A stretch of DNA of 64,000 nt, from positions 112,500 through 176,499 of the forward strand of contig NZ_VITY01000018.1 of assembly GCF_007993935.1 (NCBI RefSeq), given 5' to 3'. A program made the translations under genes and the position numbers. Shown here one piece after another: positions 1-8,346 of this stretch; position 1 is the first letter of the stretch; every line of letters begins with the position of its first letter. The notes below the pieces were generated by a model, which worked only from the letters and a program-made list of their open reading frames with translations, made no database searches and was not told the DNA's origin. Source of the stretch: Bradyrhizobium macuxiense. GTDB lineage: Bacteria; Pseudomonadota; Alphaproteobacteria; Rhizobiales; Xanthobacteraceae.

Positions 1-99
1 GACCAGATGATCTTCGACATCCCGCCGGATCAACTGGCCGATACGCGGGTCGAGATGACCTTCTTCGAGGGCCGCAAGGTCTACGAGCGGGGCAAGTGA
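1..99 (+). CDS. C-terminal tail of a probable amidohydrolase (partial)
   Basis: The frame is open from the first base to a TGA at 97-99 and encodes 32 residues ending TFFEGRKVYERGK. This kind of ending (a strand with V-E-M-T, then a G-x-x-V-Y-E tail) is typical of YtcJ-like metal-dependent amidohydrolases, where it closes the small beta-sandwich domain. The stop overlaps the start of the downstream GTPase gene (TGATG), so the two are probably translationally coupled. Only the tail is visible, so the family call is an inference from a short stretch. Confidence 0.5.
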   Translation, partial: DQMIFDIPPDQLADTRVEMTFFEGRKVYERGK

Positions 100-1187
100 T
101 GGCGGCAGCGGACCAGATCCCGGTCACGGTGCTGACCGGCTTCCTCGGCAGCGGCAAGACCACGGTGCTGAACCATCTGCTGCGCCAGAAGGAGCTCAAT
201 GGCGTCGTCGCCATCATCAACGAGTTCGGCGAGGTGGCGCTGGATCATCTTTTGGTCGAGAGCAGCGAGGACCGTCTGGCGCTGCTCGACAATGGCTGCA
301 TCTGCTGCTCGGTGCGCGAGGATCTGATCGAGACGCTGGCCGATCTCGCGGCTCGCCGCGCCGCCGGCACGATCCCGCCGTTTCATCGCGTGCTGGTCGA
401 GACCACCGGGCTCGCCGATCCCGTGCCGGTGCTGCACACACTGATGACCGCCCCAGATGTCGTCGGTCGATACCGGATCGACGGCGTGGTTGCGACCGTC
501 GATGCCGTCAATGGCGCGCACACGCTTGCGGCGCATGACGAAGCCGTCAGGCAGGTCGCGGTAGCGGACCGGCTGCTGGTGACCAAGATCGATCTGGCCG
601 CCGATGATGAATTGTCCCGGCTCGATGCCCAGCTTGCGGCGATCAATCCGGTCGCAGCTCGTCATCGCGTCGGGAATGGAATGGTCGATCCGACCAAGGT
701 TCTCGATGCCGGGCTGTTCGATCCGTCGGCCCGATCGGCCGATGTCGTGCGCTGGTTCGATCGGGCAGCGCAGGCGGCAAATGCGCCGCACGACCATGCG
801 GAACACGATTGCCATGGCGAGGCGTGCGACCACCACAGTCACCACGCGCACGACACTGATGTATCGTCCTACAGCCTGATCATCGACGAGCCGATCCAGC
901 GCGACGCGTTTGCGCGCTGGCTCGACTATGTCGCGGCGCTGAGGGGCGAAGACCTGCTGCGCTTCAAGGCGATTGTGCATGTCGCCGAGCAGCCCGATAC
1001 GCCCATCGTGGTGCACGGCGTGCAGCACGTGTTCCATCCACCGATCACGCTTGCCGGCTGGCCGTCGGCGGACCGCCGCTCGCGGCTCGTCTTCATCGTG
1101 CGCGGCATCCCGCGCCAGATCGTCGAGAACACCTTGTGCAAATTTGCCGCGGTGAGCCGTGCGGCGATCCAGCGATCCGCGGCCTAG
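99..1187 (+). CDS. CobW/COG0523-family metallochaperone GTPase
   Basis: A 362-residue P-loop GTPase of the CobW family, cytoplasmic proteins thought to deliver metal ions (Zn, Co and others) to client enzymes. The P-loop GFLGSGKTT is at residues 14-22, the family metal-binding motif GCICC follows at about 66-70, and a CobW C-terminal domain occupies roughly the last 100 residues. A histidine-rich linker at about residues 228-254 (repeated HDH and HH pairs) suggests metal binding. A GTG at 96 is in frame, but the ATG at 99 overlaps the upstream stop and is preferred. Its position behind an amidohydrolase tail and ahead of an amine transporter and copper amine oxidase suggests a client among these metalloenzymes; that link is inference. 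Confidence 0.9.
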   Translation: MAAADQIPVTVLTGFLGSGKTTVLNHLLRQKELNGVVAIINEFGEVALDHLLVESSEDRLALLDNGCICCSVREDLIETLADLAARRAAGTIPPFHRVLVETTGLADPVPVLHTLMTAPDVVGRYRIDGVVATVDAVNGAHTLAAHDEAVRQVAVADRLLVTKIDLAADDELSRLDAQLAAINPVAARHRVGNGMVDPTKVLDAGLFDPSARSADVVRWFDRAAQAANAPHDHAEHDCHGEACDHHSHHAHDTDVSSYSLIIDEPIQRDAFARWLDYVAALRGEDLLRFKAIVHVAEQPDTPIVVHGVQHVFHPPITLAGWPSADRRSRLVFIVRGIPRQIVENTLCKFAAVSRAAIQRSAA

Positions 1188-1227
1188 GCGGAATTTGGTT
1201 CAGACAATTGTTTCAGGGGAGAGGGAC

Positions 1228-2544
1228 ATGACGGAGAATTCGAAGACCAACTCGTCCATCGGCCGGCTCAACCGACGCACGCTGCTGAAAGCCGCTGGCG
1301 CAACCGGTCTCGCATCGGCGATGAACGTGCCGCTGGTCAATATCGCACGCGCCGCCGGCAACACCATCAAGATCGGCTGGGTCGGTTGCCTCTCCGGCGT
1401 CCGCGCGCCGTTTGCCGAACCCGACACCTGGATTCATGAACGCATCAAGGCTCGCCTCAAGGATGGCCTGAAAATCGGCGGCAAGACCTGGCAGGTCGAG
1501 TTTGTCTTCAAGGACAATCAGTCCGATCCGAACCGCTCGTCGGTGGTGGCGAGCGAGCTGGTGCTGCGGGAGAAATGCGACCTGATCCTGATCGAGGACG
1601 GCGACGCGCAGGCGCCGGTGCAGGAGCTCGCCGATGCCCGCGGCATTCCCTCGATCTCGACCATGGTGCCGTGGCAGGGCTGGATGTTTCCGCGCAAGTC
1701 CACTCCCGACAAGGGCTTCCCTTACAGCTATCACTTCTTCTGGGGCGCCGATGATGTCGTGAAGAACTTCCTCGGCATGTGGCAGTCGGTCGAGACCAAC
1801 AAGAAGGTCGGCACGCTCTATATCGACAATCCAGCCGGCCAGGCGTTCTCCGACCCGAAGGTCGGGTTGCCCGGCGGCATTACGCAGGCGGGCTATCAGG
1901 AATTCTCTGCCGGAAAATTCCAGATTGCGACCGACGACTTCACCAATCAGGTGTCGTCGTTCAAGAACAACGGCGTCGACATTGTCTCCGGTTTCACCTA
2001 CGGCAATCACTGGGTGACGCTGTGGAACCAGGCGGCGCAGGCCGGTTTCAAGCCGCAGATCTGCACCGTCGCGGCGGCGTTCCTGTTTCCAAGTGCGGTG
2101 AACGCGCTCGGCGATCGGGGCGACGGCATGTCCACCGAAGTGTGGTGGACGCCGGCCTATCCGTTCAAGTCGTCGCTGACCGGCCAGACCGCCGCCGAAC
2201 TCGCCGCGGAATGGGAGAAGACGACGGGCAAGCAATGGACTCAGCCGATCGGTTACGCCCATGCCTTGTGGGAGGTTGCGCTCGCCGCGTTGCAGAACAG
2301 CGATCCAAAGGACAAGAACTCGCTGCGCGATGCCATCGCGGGTCTCGACATGGAGACTGTGGTCGGGCCGGTGAAATTCAAGGGAACGCCGATCAAGAAC
2401 GTCGCGGTGACCTCGCTGTCCGGCGGGCAATGGCGCAAGAGCAAGGGCGGCAAGTCGAAATACGAGCTCCTGATCGTGCACAACGGCACGGCGCCGTTCA
2501 TTCCGAAGCAGGCCGATCTCCAGCTGCTCTCCAAGCTGGCCTGA
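1228..2544 (+). CDS. ABC transporter substrate-binding protein, branched-chain amino acid/amide type
   Basis: A 438-residue periplasmic binding protein of the Leu/Ile/Val or urea-amide family (Peripla_BP_6). The N-terminus carries a Tat-type signal with a twin arginine (LNRRTLLKAAGATG) and a probable cleavage after ARA. The body has the family hallmarks IKIGWVGCLSG, a DNQSDPNR segment near the first hinge, and a C-terminal GPVKFKG strand. The ATG at 1228 is chosen because AGGGGAGAGGGA lies just upstream; the frame stays open further upstream but that part reads as non-coding. It is followed after one base by the ATPase gene and heads a five-gene importer operon. Ligand is unknown; amines or amides are suggested by the downstream amine oxidase. 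Confidence 0.92.
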   Translation: MTENSKTNSSIGRLNRRTLLKAAGATGLASAMNVPLVNIARAAGNTIKIGWVGCLSGVRAPFAEPDTWIHERIKARLKDGLKIGGKTWQVEFVFKDNQSDPNRSSVVASELVLREKCDLILIEDGDAQAPVQELADARGIPSISTMVPWQGWMFPRKSTPDKGFPYSYHFFWGADDVVKNFLGMWQSVETNKKVGTLYIDNPAGQAFSDPKVGLPGGITQAGYQEFSAGKFQIATDDFTNQVSSFKNNGVDIVSGFTYGNHWVTLWNQAAQAGFKPQICTVAAAFLFPSAVNALGDRGDGMSTEVWWTPAYPFKSSLTGQTAAELAAEWEKTTGKQWTQPIGYAHALWEVALAALQNSDPKDKNSLRDAIAGLDMETVVGPVKFKGTPIKNVAVTSLSGGQWRKSKGGKSKYELLIVHNGTAPFIPKQADLQLLSKLA

Positions 2545-2545
2545 G

Positions 2546-3277
2546 ATGGCACCGCTTCTGCGCGTCAGCGGGCTCTCCAAGCGCTTCGGCGAGATCGTGG
2601 TCGCCGACAAGGTCAGCTTCGAGCTGGCGCGCGGCGAATGCCTCGGCGTGATCGGCCCGAACGGCGCCGGCAAGAGCTCGCTGCTGAACTTGATCGTCGG
2701 CCTGCTCACGGCCGATGGCGGGTCGATCATGCTCGACGACAAGGAGATCACGGGACTGCCGCCGCACCGCCGGGCGCGGATGGGGCTTGGACGGGCGTTC
2801 CAGATCCCGCAGCCGTTTCCGCATCTGTCGGTCTACGAGAACGCGCTGGTGGCGGCGTCCTACGGTGCGGGCCTGTACGGCGAGGCGGCGTCGACCTGGA
2901 CCATGGAGGTGTTGCAGCGGACCGGGCTCGACGCCAAGGCGGACAAGCTCGCCGGCGCGTTGCCGCTGATCGACCGCAAGCGGCTGGAATTCGCCAAGGC
3001 GCTGGCCTCGAAGCCGAAGCTGATCCTGCTCGACGAGATCGCCGCTGGGCTCACCGAGCCCGAGGTCGAGCGCCTCGTCGCGATCATCAAATCGGTCAAG
3101 GCCGATCACGCCATGATCTGGATCGAGCACATTCCGCACGCGTTGCGCGCGGTGTCGGATCGTATCCTGGTGCTCGATTTCGGCCGCAAGGTGCTGGAGG
3201 GGCCGCCGGCCGACGTGATGGACAGCGCCGTGGTGCGCGAGATCTATATGGGATTGAAGGCCGATGGCGTTGCTTGA
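2546..3277 (+). CDS. livG: Branched-chain amino acid-type ABC transporter ATPase (LivG)
   Basis: A 243-residue cytoplasmic ATPase of the importer. Walker A is GPNGAGKSS (about residues 36-44) and Walker B is LILLDEIAAGL. The ABC signature is degenerate: where LSxGQ is expected the sequence reads LPLIDRKRLEFAKAL, a variant that occurs in a subset of rhizobial LivG proteins. The start follows the binding-protein stop after one base, and the 3' end overlaps the next ATPase gene by 14 bases. Neighbours supply the second ATPase and both permeases. Confidence 0.9.
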   Translation: MAPLLRVSGLSKRFGEIVVADKVSFELARGECLGVIGPNGAGKSSLLNLIVGLLTADGGSIMLDDKEITGLPPHRRARMGLGRAFQIPQPFPHLSVYENALVAASYGAGLYGEAASTWTMEVLQRTGLDAKADKLAGALPLIDRKRLEFAKALASKPKLILLDEIAAGLTEPEVERLVAIIKSVKADHAMIWIEHIPHALRAVSDRILVLDFGRKVLEGPPADVMDSAVVREIYMGLKADGVA

Positions 3278-3962
3278 TGTGAACGGCCTGCAGATCTTCT
3301 ACGGCGATCTCCAGGCCGTGTTCGACATGAACTTCACCGTCGCGGACGGCGAGGCGGTGGCGCTGGTCGGCGCCAACGGCGCCGGCAAATCCACATTCCT
3401 GAAGGCGCTGGTCGGGCTGAACGAGGGGCGGCGCGGGGCGGTGCTTTTCGACGGCATCGACATCTTGCAGATGCCGGCCGAACAGGTGTCGCGGCTCGGC
3501 CTCATCATGGTGCCTGAGGGCCGGCTGCTGTTCGACTCGCTGACCATTGAGGAAAACCTGCTGATGGGCAGCGTCAACCGGCGCAAGGGCAGCTGGACCT
3601 TGCGGCGGGTATTCGACCTGTTCCCGATCCTGGAAGAGCGGCGGCGGATGTTTCCCGGCCAACTCTCCGGCGGCCAGCAGCAGATGGCGGCGATCGGTCG
3701 CGCGCTGATGTCGAACCCACGGCTCTTGCTGTGCGACGAGATTTCGCTCGGGCTCGCGCCCGTCGTGGTCGAGCAGATCTACCGCTCCTTTGCCGACATC
3801 CGCCGCGAGGGCACCGCCGTCGTGCTGGTCGAGCAGGACGTCAAGCGCGCGCTCGCGACCTCGGAACGGATTTATTGCCTGTTGAAGGGGCGGGTGTCGC
3901 TGACCGGCCCGGCGCAAGGGTTGCAGCCGGAGCAGCTGACGCATGCCTATTTCGGTAACTAG
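3264..3962 (+). CDS. livF: Branched-chain amino acid-type ABC transporter ATPase (LivF)
   Basis: A 232-residue ATPase partner of the preceding protein. Walker A is GANGAGKST, the signature is LSGGQQQM and Walker B is LLLCDEISLGL, followed by a switch histidine region reading VLVEQDV. Unlike its partner the signature is canonical, so at least one composite ATP site should be fully competent. The gene overlaps the upstream gene by 14 bases and is followed by the permease gene within 20 bases. Confidence 0.92.
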   Translation: MALLDVNGLQIFYGDLQAVFDMNFTVADGEAVALVGANGAGKSTFLKALVGLNEGRRGAVLFDGIDILQMPAEQVSRLGLIMVPEGRLLFDSLTIEENLLMGSVNRRKGSWTLRRVFDLFPILEERRRMFPGQLSGGQQQMAAIGRALMSNPRLLLCDEISLGLAPVVVEQIYRSFADIRREGTAVVLVEQDVKRALATSERIYCLLKGRVSLTGPAQGLQPEQLTHAYFGN

Positions 3963-3980
3963 CCAGGATTGGCAACGAAC

Positions 3981-4847
3981 ATGATCTGGGTTGAGACATT
4001 GATCAACGGAGCCCTGCTGGGCGGGCTCTACGCGCTGCTCGGCATCGGGCTCGCGCTGGTGTTTGGCGTGATGCGCGTCGTCAACATCGCGCATGGCGAA
4101 TTCATGGTGCTGAGCGCGTTCTGCGCCGTGCTGCTGTCCAACCTGTTTCCGCAGGTGTCGCCGCTGCTGATGCTGATCCCGGTGATCGCGCTGTCCTTTG
4201 CGGTCGGTTGGCTCTACCAGGCCGTCATCGTCAACCGCGTCGTGACGTCGCCTGATCCGCTGTCGCCGCTGCTCCTGACCTTCGGCGTCTCGGTGGTCCT
4301 GCGCAACGTCATGGTCGAGATCTTCGGCGCCGACGTGCGCAGCCTCCAGGTCGGCGAGCTGTCGCGCGCCAGCCTAGAGATCGCGGGCCTCAACATCGGC
4401 ATCATGCCGCTGCTGACGCTGGTGCTCGCCGCATTGCTGTTCATGGCGCTGCAGCTCGTGCTGCGCCGCACCGAGTTCGGCCGGATCGTGCGCGCCACCG
4501 CCGACCGCCGCGACATCGTCCGGCTGTCCGGGGTCAAGCCGGACCGGGTCTATAATTACGTGATGGGCCTGTCGCTGGCGCTCGGCGCGATCGGCGGCGT
4601 GCTGCTCGCGGTGCGGTCGAGCTTCACGCCGTTCTCGGGCGCCGAGCGGCTCCTGATCGCGTTCGAGGTTGTGGTGCTCGGCGGGCTCGGCTCGTTCTGG
4701 GGCGCGCTGCTCGGCGGCATCGCGCTCGGCATGGCGCAATTGATCGGGCTCAAGATCGATCCGAATGCGGGACTGCTCTATGCGCACCTCTTGTTCTTCA
4801 TCATGCTGTTGATCCGCCCGTCGGGTCTCGTGTCGAGCAGGGTGTGA
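3981..4847 (+). CDS. livH: Branched-chain amino acid-type ABC transporter permease (LivH)
   Basis: A 288-residue inner-membrane permease with about eight hydrophobic segments and the LivH hallmarks: an N-terminal GALLGGLYALLGIGLALVFG run, NIAHGEF, and a C-terminal GGLGSFWGALLGG loop that contacts the ATPases. A TTG at 3969 is in frame, but the ATG at 3981 has AGGA about 12 bases upstream and removes a non-conserved extension, so it is preferred. The stop overlaps the start of the next permease. Confidence 0.9.
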   Translation: MIWVETLINGALLGGLYALLGIGLALVFGVMRVVNIAHGEFMVLSAFCAVLLSNLFPQVSPLLMLIPVIALSFAVGWLYQAVIVNRVVTSPDPLSPLLLTFGVSVVLRNVMVEIFGADVRSLQVGELSRASLEIAGLNIGIMPLLTLVLAALLFMALQLVLRRTEFGRIVRATADRRDIVRLSGVKPDRVYNYVMGLSLALGAIGGVLLAVRSSFTPFSGAERLLIAFEVVVLGGLGSFWGALLGGIALGMAQLIGLKIDPNAGLLYAHLLFFIMLLIRPSGLVSSRV

Positions 4848-5872
4848 CGCCGATGCCGACGCGGACATTTCTGATGGCCTGCGCGATCGTACTCATCGCG
4901 GTGATCGCCGGTGCACCCTTCGTGCTGAACGAGGGTTTCCTGCGGCTCGCGACCGAATGCCTGCTGCTGCTGACCATGGCGCAGATGTGGAACCTGCTGG
5001 CGGGCTACGCCGGGCTGGTGTCGCTCGGTCACCAGGTCTTCATCGCCTTCGGCGCCTATGCGCTGTTCCTGACCTCGGGCTGGCTCGAGGTCACGCCGAT
5101 CTGGGTGCTGCCGGTCGCGCCGCTGGTGGCCGGCGCAGTCGCCGCGATCATCGCGTTTCCGCTGTTTCGTTTGCGCGACGCCTATTTCTCGATCGCGATG
5201 TGGGTGTTTGCCGAGATCATCGGCGCGTTCACGATGAAGTCGCAGGAGGTCGGCGGCACCTCGGGCATGCCGCTGGCGACAAGCAAGCTGATCGATTTCG
5301 ACTGGTTCGAGCCGACGATGTTCTGGCTCGCCGGCGGCCTGACGCTCGTCACCATCGCGGCGCTGTACAAGATGATGACATCGAGCTTCGGGCTCGGGCT
5401 GATGAGCGTGCGCGACAACGATCTTGCCGCGATGAGCGTCGGCGTCGACGTCCGGCATAATCGCTTCATCGCCTTCGTGCTCTCGGCGGCGGGATGCGGG
5501 CTGGCCGGTGCGCTCAGCTTCATGGGCAATCTGTTCATCGCGCCGCTCGCGGCATTCGATGTCAACTGGTCGGTCTACATGATGTTCATCGTGATCATCG
5601 GCGGCATCGGGACGCTGGAAGGCCCGATCCTCGGCGTCATCATCTTCTTCGGTCTGCGCGAATTGATGACCGGGCCGCTCGGCCTGTCCGGCGGCTGGTA
5701 TCTGGTCGGGCTCGGCATCATTGCCGTCGTTGTGATGATCGTGGCGCCGCGCGGCATCTGGCCGGCGCTGCGCGATCGCCTCGGCGTGCGGCTGCTCGAT
5801 GTCCACCGTGCCGCACCGCGTCCGGCCACGGAGATCATCCTGCCGGACGCGTCGGAACGGGTTACCGGATGA
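4844..5872 (+). CDS. livM: Branched-chain amino acid-type ABC transporter permease (LivM)
   Basis: A 342-residue inner-membrane permease completing the importer. The family motifs are WNLLAGYAGLVSLGHQ near the N-terminus, RxNDLAAMSVGVD in the coupling region and a C-terminal GGIGTLEGPILG loop. The GTG at 4844 overlaps the upstream TGA (GTGA); an ATG at 4853 is an alternative only three codons in. The copper amine oxidase gene starts 65 bases after the stop, consistent with one transcription unit. Confidence 0.9.
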   Translation: MTPMPTRTFLMACAIVLIAVIAGAPFVLNEGFLRLATECLLLLTMAQMWNLLAGYAGLVSLGHQVFIAFGAYALFLTSGWLEVTPIWVLPVAPLVAGAVAAIIAFPLFRLRDAYFSIAMWVFAEIIGAFTMKSQEVGGTSGMPLATSKLIDFDWFEPTMFWLAGGLTLVTIAALYKMMTSSFGLGLMSVRDNDLAAMSVGVDVRHNRFIAFVLSAAGCGLAGALSFMGNLFIAPLAAFDVNWSVYMMFIVIIGGIGTLEGPILGVIIFFGLRELMTGPLGLSGGWYLVGLGIIAVVVMIVAPRGIWPALRDRLGVRLLDVHRAAPRPATEIILPDASERVTG

Positions 5873-5937
5873 AGCAGGCCTTCACGCCGTCACCATTGCT
5901 TGTATTCTGATAGTTCTGGCTTTGAGTGGAGGGCGTG

Positions 5938-7950
5938 ATGGCTCTGATATTTCGGGGATACGGATGGGCGGTGGCGGGCCTGGTTGCGGCGACGATGGCG
6001 GCGCCGTTGCCGGCGCAGGCCGAGCGCAGGATGTGGCCGCAGGCGGCCGCGACGCACCCGATGGATGGGTTGACCACCGACGAGATCCGTTCGGTCTCCG
6101 AAATCCTCCGTGGCGCCGGCAAGCTCGACGATGCCGCGCGCGTCGTCTCGATGACTGTCGAGGAGGATCCCAAGGACGAGGTGCGGGCGTGGAAGTCCGG
6201 ACAGCCCTTCGCACGCCGGGCGAACGCGACGCTGCTGAGCGGCGGGCATCTCTACGAAGCCCACATCGATCTCGCCGCGCGCAGCCTGGTCGGCTGGGAC
6301 GAGGTCAGCGATCATGAAGCCGCGCTGACCATCGACGAATTGATGTCTGCAGGCGACCTGCCGAAGCAGGACCCGCGCTGGATCGCCGCGATGGCCAAGC
6401 GCGGCATCACCGATTTCCGCAACGTCATGTGCCTACCGCTGACGGTCGGGCCGGTGAGCGACCCGGCCATGAAAGGCCGCCGCCTGCTCAACGTGCCCTG
6501 TGTTGACACCACGGGCGCTGCCAACAATCTCTGGGGCAAGCCGATCGAGAATTTGGTGGCCCAGGTCGATCTCAAGAGCAAGACGGTGCTGTCGGTGACC
6601 GATCTCGGCGTGGTGCCGCCACCGCCGCAGTCGCCCTCGCACGCCTATGCCGACTCCGGAAAATACCGCAAGCCGCCGAAGCCGATCGAGATCACGGCGC
6701 CCGAGGGCAGCAACGTGAAAGTGGAGGGCGGCCAGGTCCGCTGGGACAATTGGTCGTTCCATGTCCGCCTCGAGCCGCGCGTCGGCGCGGTGCTGTCGCT
6801 GATCCGCTACGACGACCACGGCACGTTCCGCGACATCGCCTATCAGATCTCTGCGAGCGAGATGTTCGTGCCCTATATGGATCCGGCGCCGACCTGGTCG
6901 TTCCGCGCCTATATGGATATCGGCGAATACGGTTTTGGCGTGCTCTCCAGCGAATTGCAGCGTGGCATCGACTGTCCTGAAGGGGCGCATTTCCTCGACC
7001 TGACGATCTCGGACACCAAGGGCAATCCGGTCGTCGCCAAGGGCGCGGTCTGCATCTTCGAGCGTCCGACCGGCGATCCGATCTGGCGCCACAGCGAGCT
7101 GATCAACAACACCGCCGAGGTGCGGCCGAACAACGAGCTGGTGGTGCGGATGGCCCCGGTGGTCGGCAATTACGACTACCTCGTGGACTATGTGTTCGAC
7201 CGTGCCGGCAATATCGACGTCCGGCTCGGCGCCTACGGCATTGACGCGACCAAGGGCGTGGCGAGCAAGACGTTGAGCGACCCGACCGCCGCGCAGGATA
7301 CGGCCTATGGGACGCTGGTCGACGAGCGGCTGCTCGCGGTCAATCACGATCACTACATGACGTTCCGGATCGATATGGACGTCGACGGTACCTCGAACCG
7401 GCTGGTCGAGGATCGCTTCAGCGTCCGGCAGCTAGAGCAGGGCCAGCGCAAGAGCCTGTGGCAGGTCGACACCAAGCCGGTCGCCACCGAAGGCCCGGTC
7501 ACCACGCCGCTGAGCGCCGCGCAGTTCAGGATCGAGAGTACGGGCAAGACCAACAAGCAGGGCTATCGGACGAGCTATCAGATCATGCCGGGCCATTCCG
7601 ACGTCTCGCTGCTCGCCAAGGACGATCCGATTCAGCTACGCGCAGGCTTCAGCGCCTACACGCTCTGGACCTCGGCCTACGCCAGGGATGAGCGCTACGC
7701 CGCGGGCATGTATCCGAACGAAAACCCCGACGTCGACGGCCTGCCGAAATGGACCGCGGCGAAGCGGCCGATCGAGGACCGCGACCTCGTGCTGTGGTAC
7801 ACGGTCGGCTTCCGCCACGTGCCGCGCGCCGAGGATTGGCCTGTCATGCCCGGCCTGTGGCATGGCTTCCGGCTGCGGCCGTTCAACTTCTTCGATCGCA
7901 ATCCCGCGCTCGACGTGCCGCCGATGGTGAATGCCAGGGAGAGCAAATGA
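5938..7950 (+). CDS. Secreted primary-amine oxidase (copper, TPQ cofactor)
   Basis: A 670-residue copper amine oxidase, which converts primary amines to aldehydes with release of ammonia and hydrogen peroxide. A signal peptide (cleavage near AQA, residue 28) points to the periplasm. The cofactor tyrosine lies in GNYDYL (Tyr412), the catalytic base in AYMDIGEYGFG (Asp327), two copper ligands in NHDHYMTF (His470 and His472) and the third in RHVPRAEDWPVMP (His627). All key residues are present, so the enzyme should be active. The ATG at 5938 follows GGAGGGCG. Placement after a five-gene importer suggests that the periplasmic oxidase and the transporter handle related compounds, perhaps with product or ligand import; that is inference. 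Confidence 0.95.
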   Translation: MALIFRGYGWAVAGLVAATMAAPLPAQAERRMWPQAAATHPMDGLTTDEIRSVSEILRGAGKLDDAARVVSMTVEEDPKDEVRAWKSGQPFARRANATLLSGGHLYEAHIDLAARSLVGWDEVSDHEAALTIDELMSAGDLPKQDPRWIAAMAKRGITDFRNVMCLPLTVGPVSDPAMKGRRLLNVPCVDTTGAANNLWGKPIENLVAQVDLKSKTVLSVTDLGVVPPPPQSPSHAYADSGKYRKPPKPIEITAPEGSNVKVEGGQVRWDNWSFHVRLEPRVGAVLSLIRYDDHGTFRDIAYQISASEMFVPYMDPAPTWSFRAYMDIGEYGFGVLSSELQRGIDCPEGAHFLDLTISDTKGNPVVAKGAVCIFERPTGDPIWRHSELINNTAEVRPNNELVVRMAPVVGNYDYLVDYVFDRAGNIDVRLGAYGIDATKGVASKTLSDPTAAQDTAYGTLVDERLLAVNHDHYMTFRIDMDVDGTSNRLVEDRFSVRQLEQGQRKSLWQVDTKPVATEGPVTTPLSAAQFRIESTGKTNKQGYRTSYQIMPGHSDVSLLAKDDPIQLRAGFSAYTLWTSAYARDERYAAGMYPNENPDVDGLPKWTAAKRPIEDRDLVLWYTVGFRHVPRAEDWPVMPGLWHGFRLRPFNFFDRNPALDVPPMVNARESK

Positions 7951-8249
7951 GTGGTCGCGCGCATCGCCTGGGCGCGATGGCCGGCGCGCTGCTGGCGCTG
8001 TTGGCGGCGGCGCCCGCCGCGGCCATTTCGCCCGACAGCAGCGCTGACGATGCATCCTTGCTGTATCTGAGCAGCAGCGATTGGGAGCGCCAATCCGCGC
8101 CGCGCAAGGTCGCACTTGCTGAGGACTTCATGCGGATATTCTGCACCGATCAAAGGATGTCTGCGGCATCGCTGGCCGATTGCCTTGATCACGATAAGGC
8201 GGACGGCGCGCCATTTGAGCGCGCCATCGCGTGCGTCAGCGCGCGATGA
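7947..8249 (+). CDS. Small secreted protein of unknown function downstream of the amine oxidase
   Basis: A 100-residue protein whose ATG overlaps the amine oxidase stop (ATGA), so the two are coupled. It has a clear signal peptide (LLALLAAAPAAA then AISPDS) and a short mature region with two well-spaced cysteine positions (FMRIFCTDQ, ADCLDHDK, AIACVSAR; three cysteines in all). No family is recognised. The coupling suggests an accessory role for the oxidase in the periplasm, but nothing in the sequence proves it. Confidence 0.75.
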   Translation: MSGRAHRLGAMAGALLALLAAAPAAAISPDSSADDASLLYLSSSDWERQSAPRKVALAEDFMRIFCTDQRMSAASLADCLDHDKADGAPFERAIACVSAR

Positions 8250-8270
8250 TCTTTGCGTAGCCCTATCCCC

Positions 8271-8340
8271 GTCATAGCGAGCGACGCGAAGCAATCCATC
8301 GGGCCGCTTGTGGGAGGCATGGATTGCATCGTCGCTTCAG
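8271..8340. repeat. Dispersed palindromic repeat of Bradyrhizobium type
   Basis: The stretch contains an imperfect inverted repeat: GCGACGCGAAGCAATCCAT near 8281-8299 pairs with ATGGATTGCATCGTCGC near 8320-8337. The wording (GTCATxGCGAGCGA then GCAATCC, mirrored) matches a repeat that is abundant in Bradyrhizobium intergenic regions. It lies between the convergent ends of the amine oxidase unit and the aminotransferase gene and could fold on either transcript. Confidence 0.7.
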
Positions 8341-8346
8341 CGCGTA

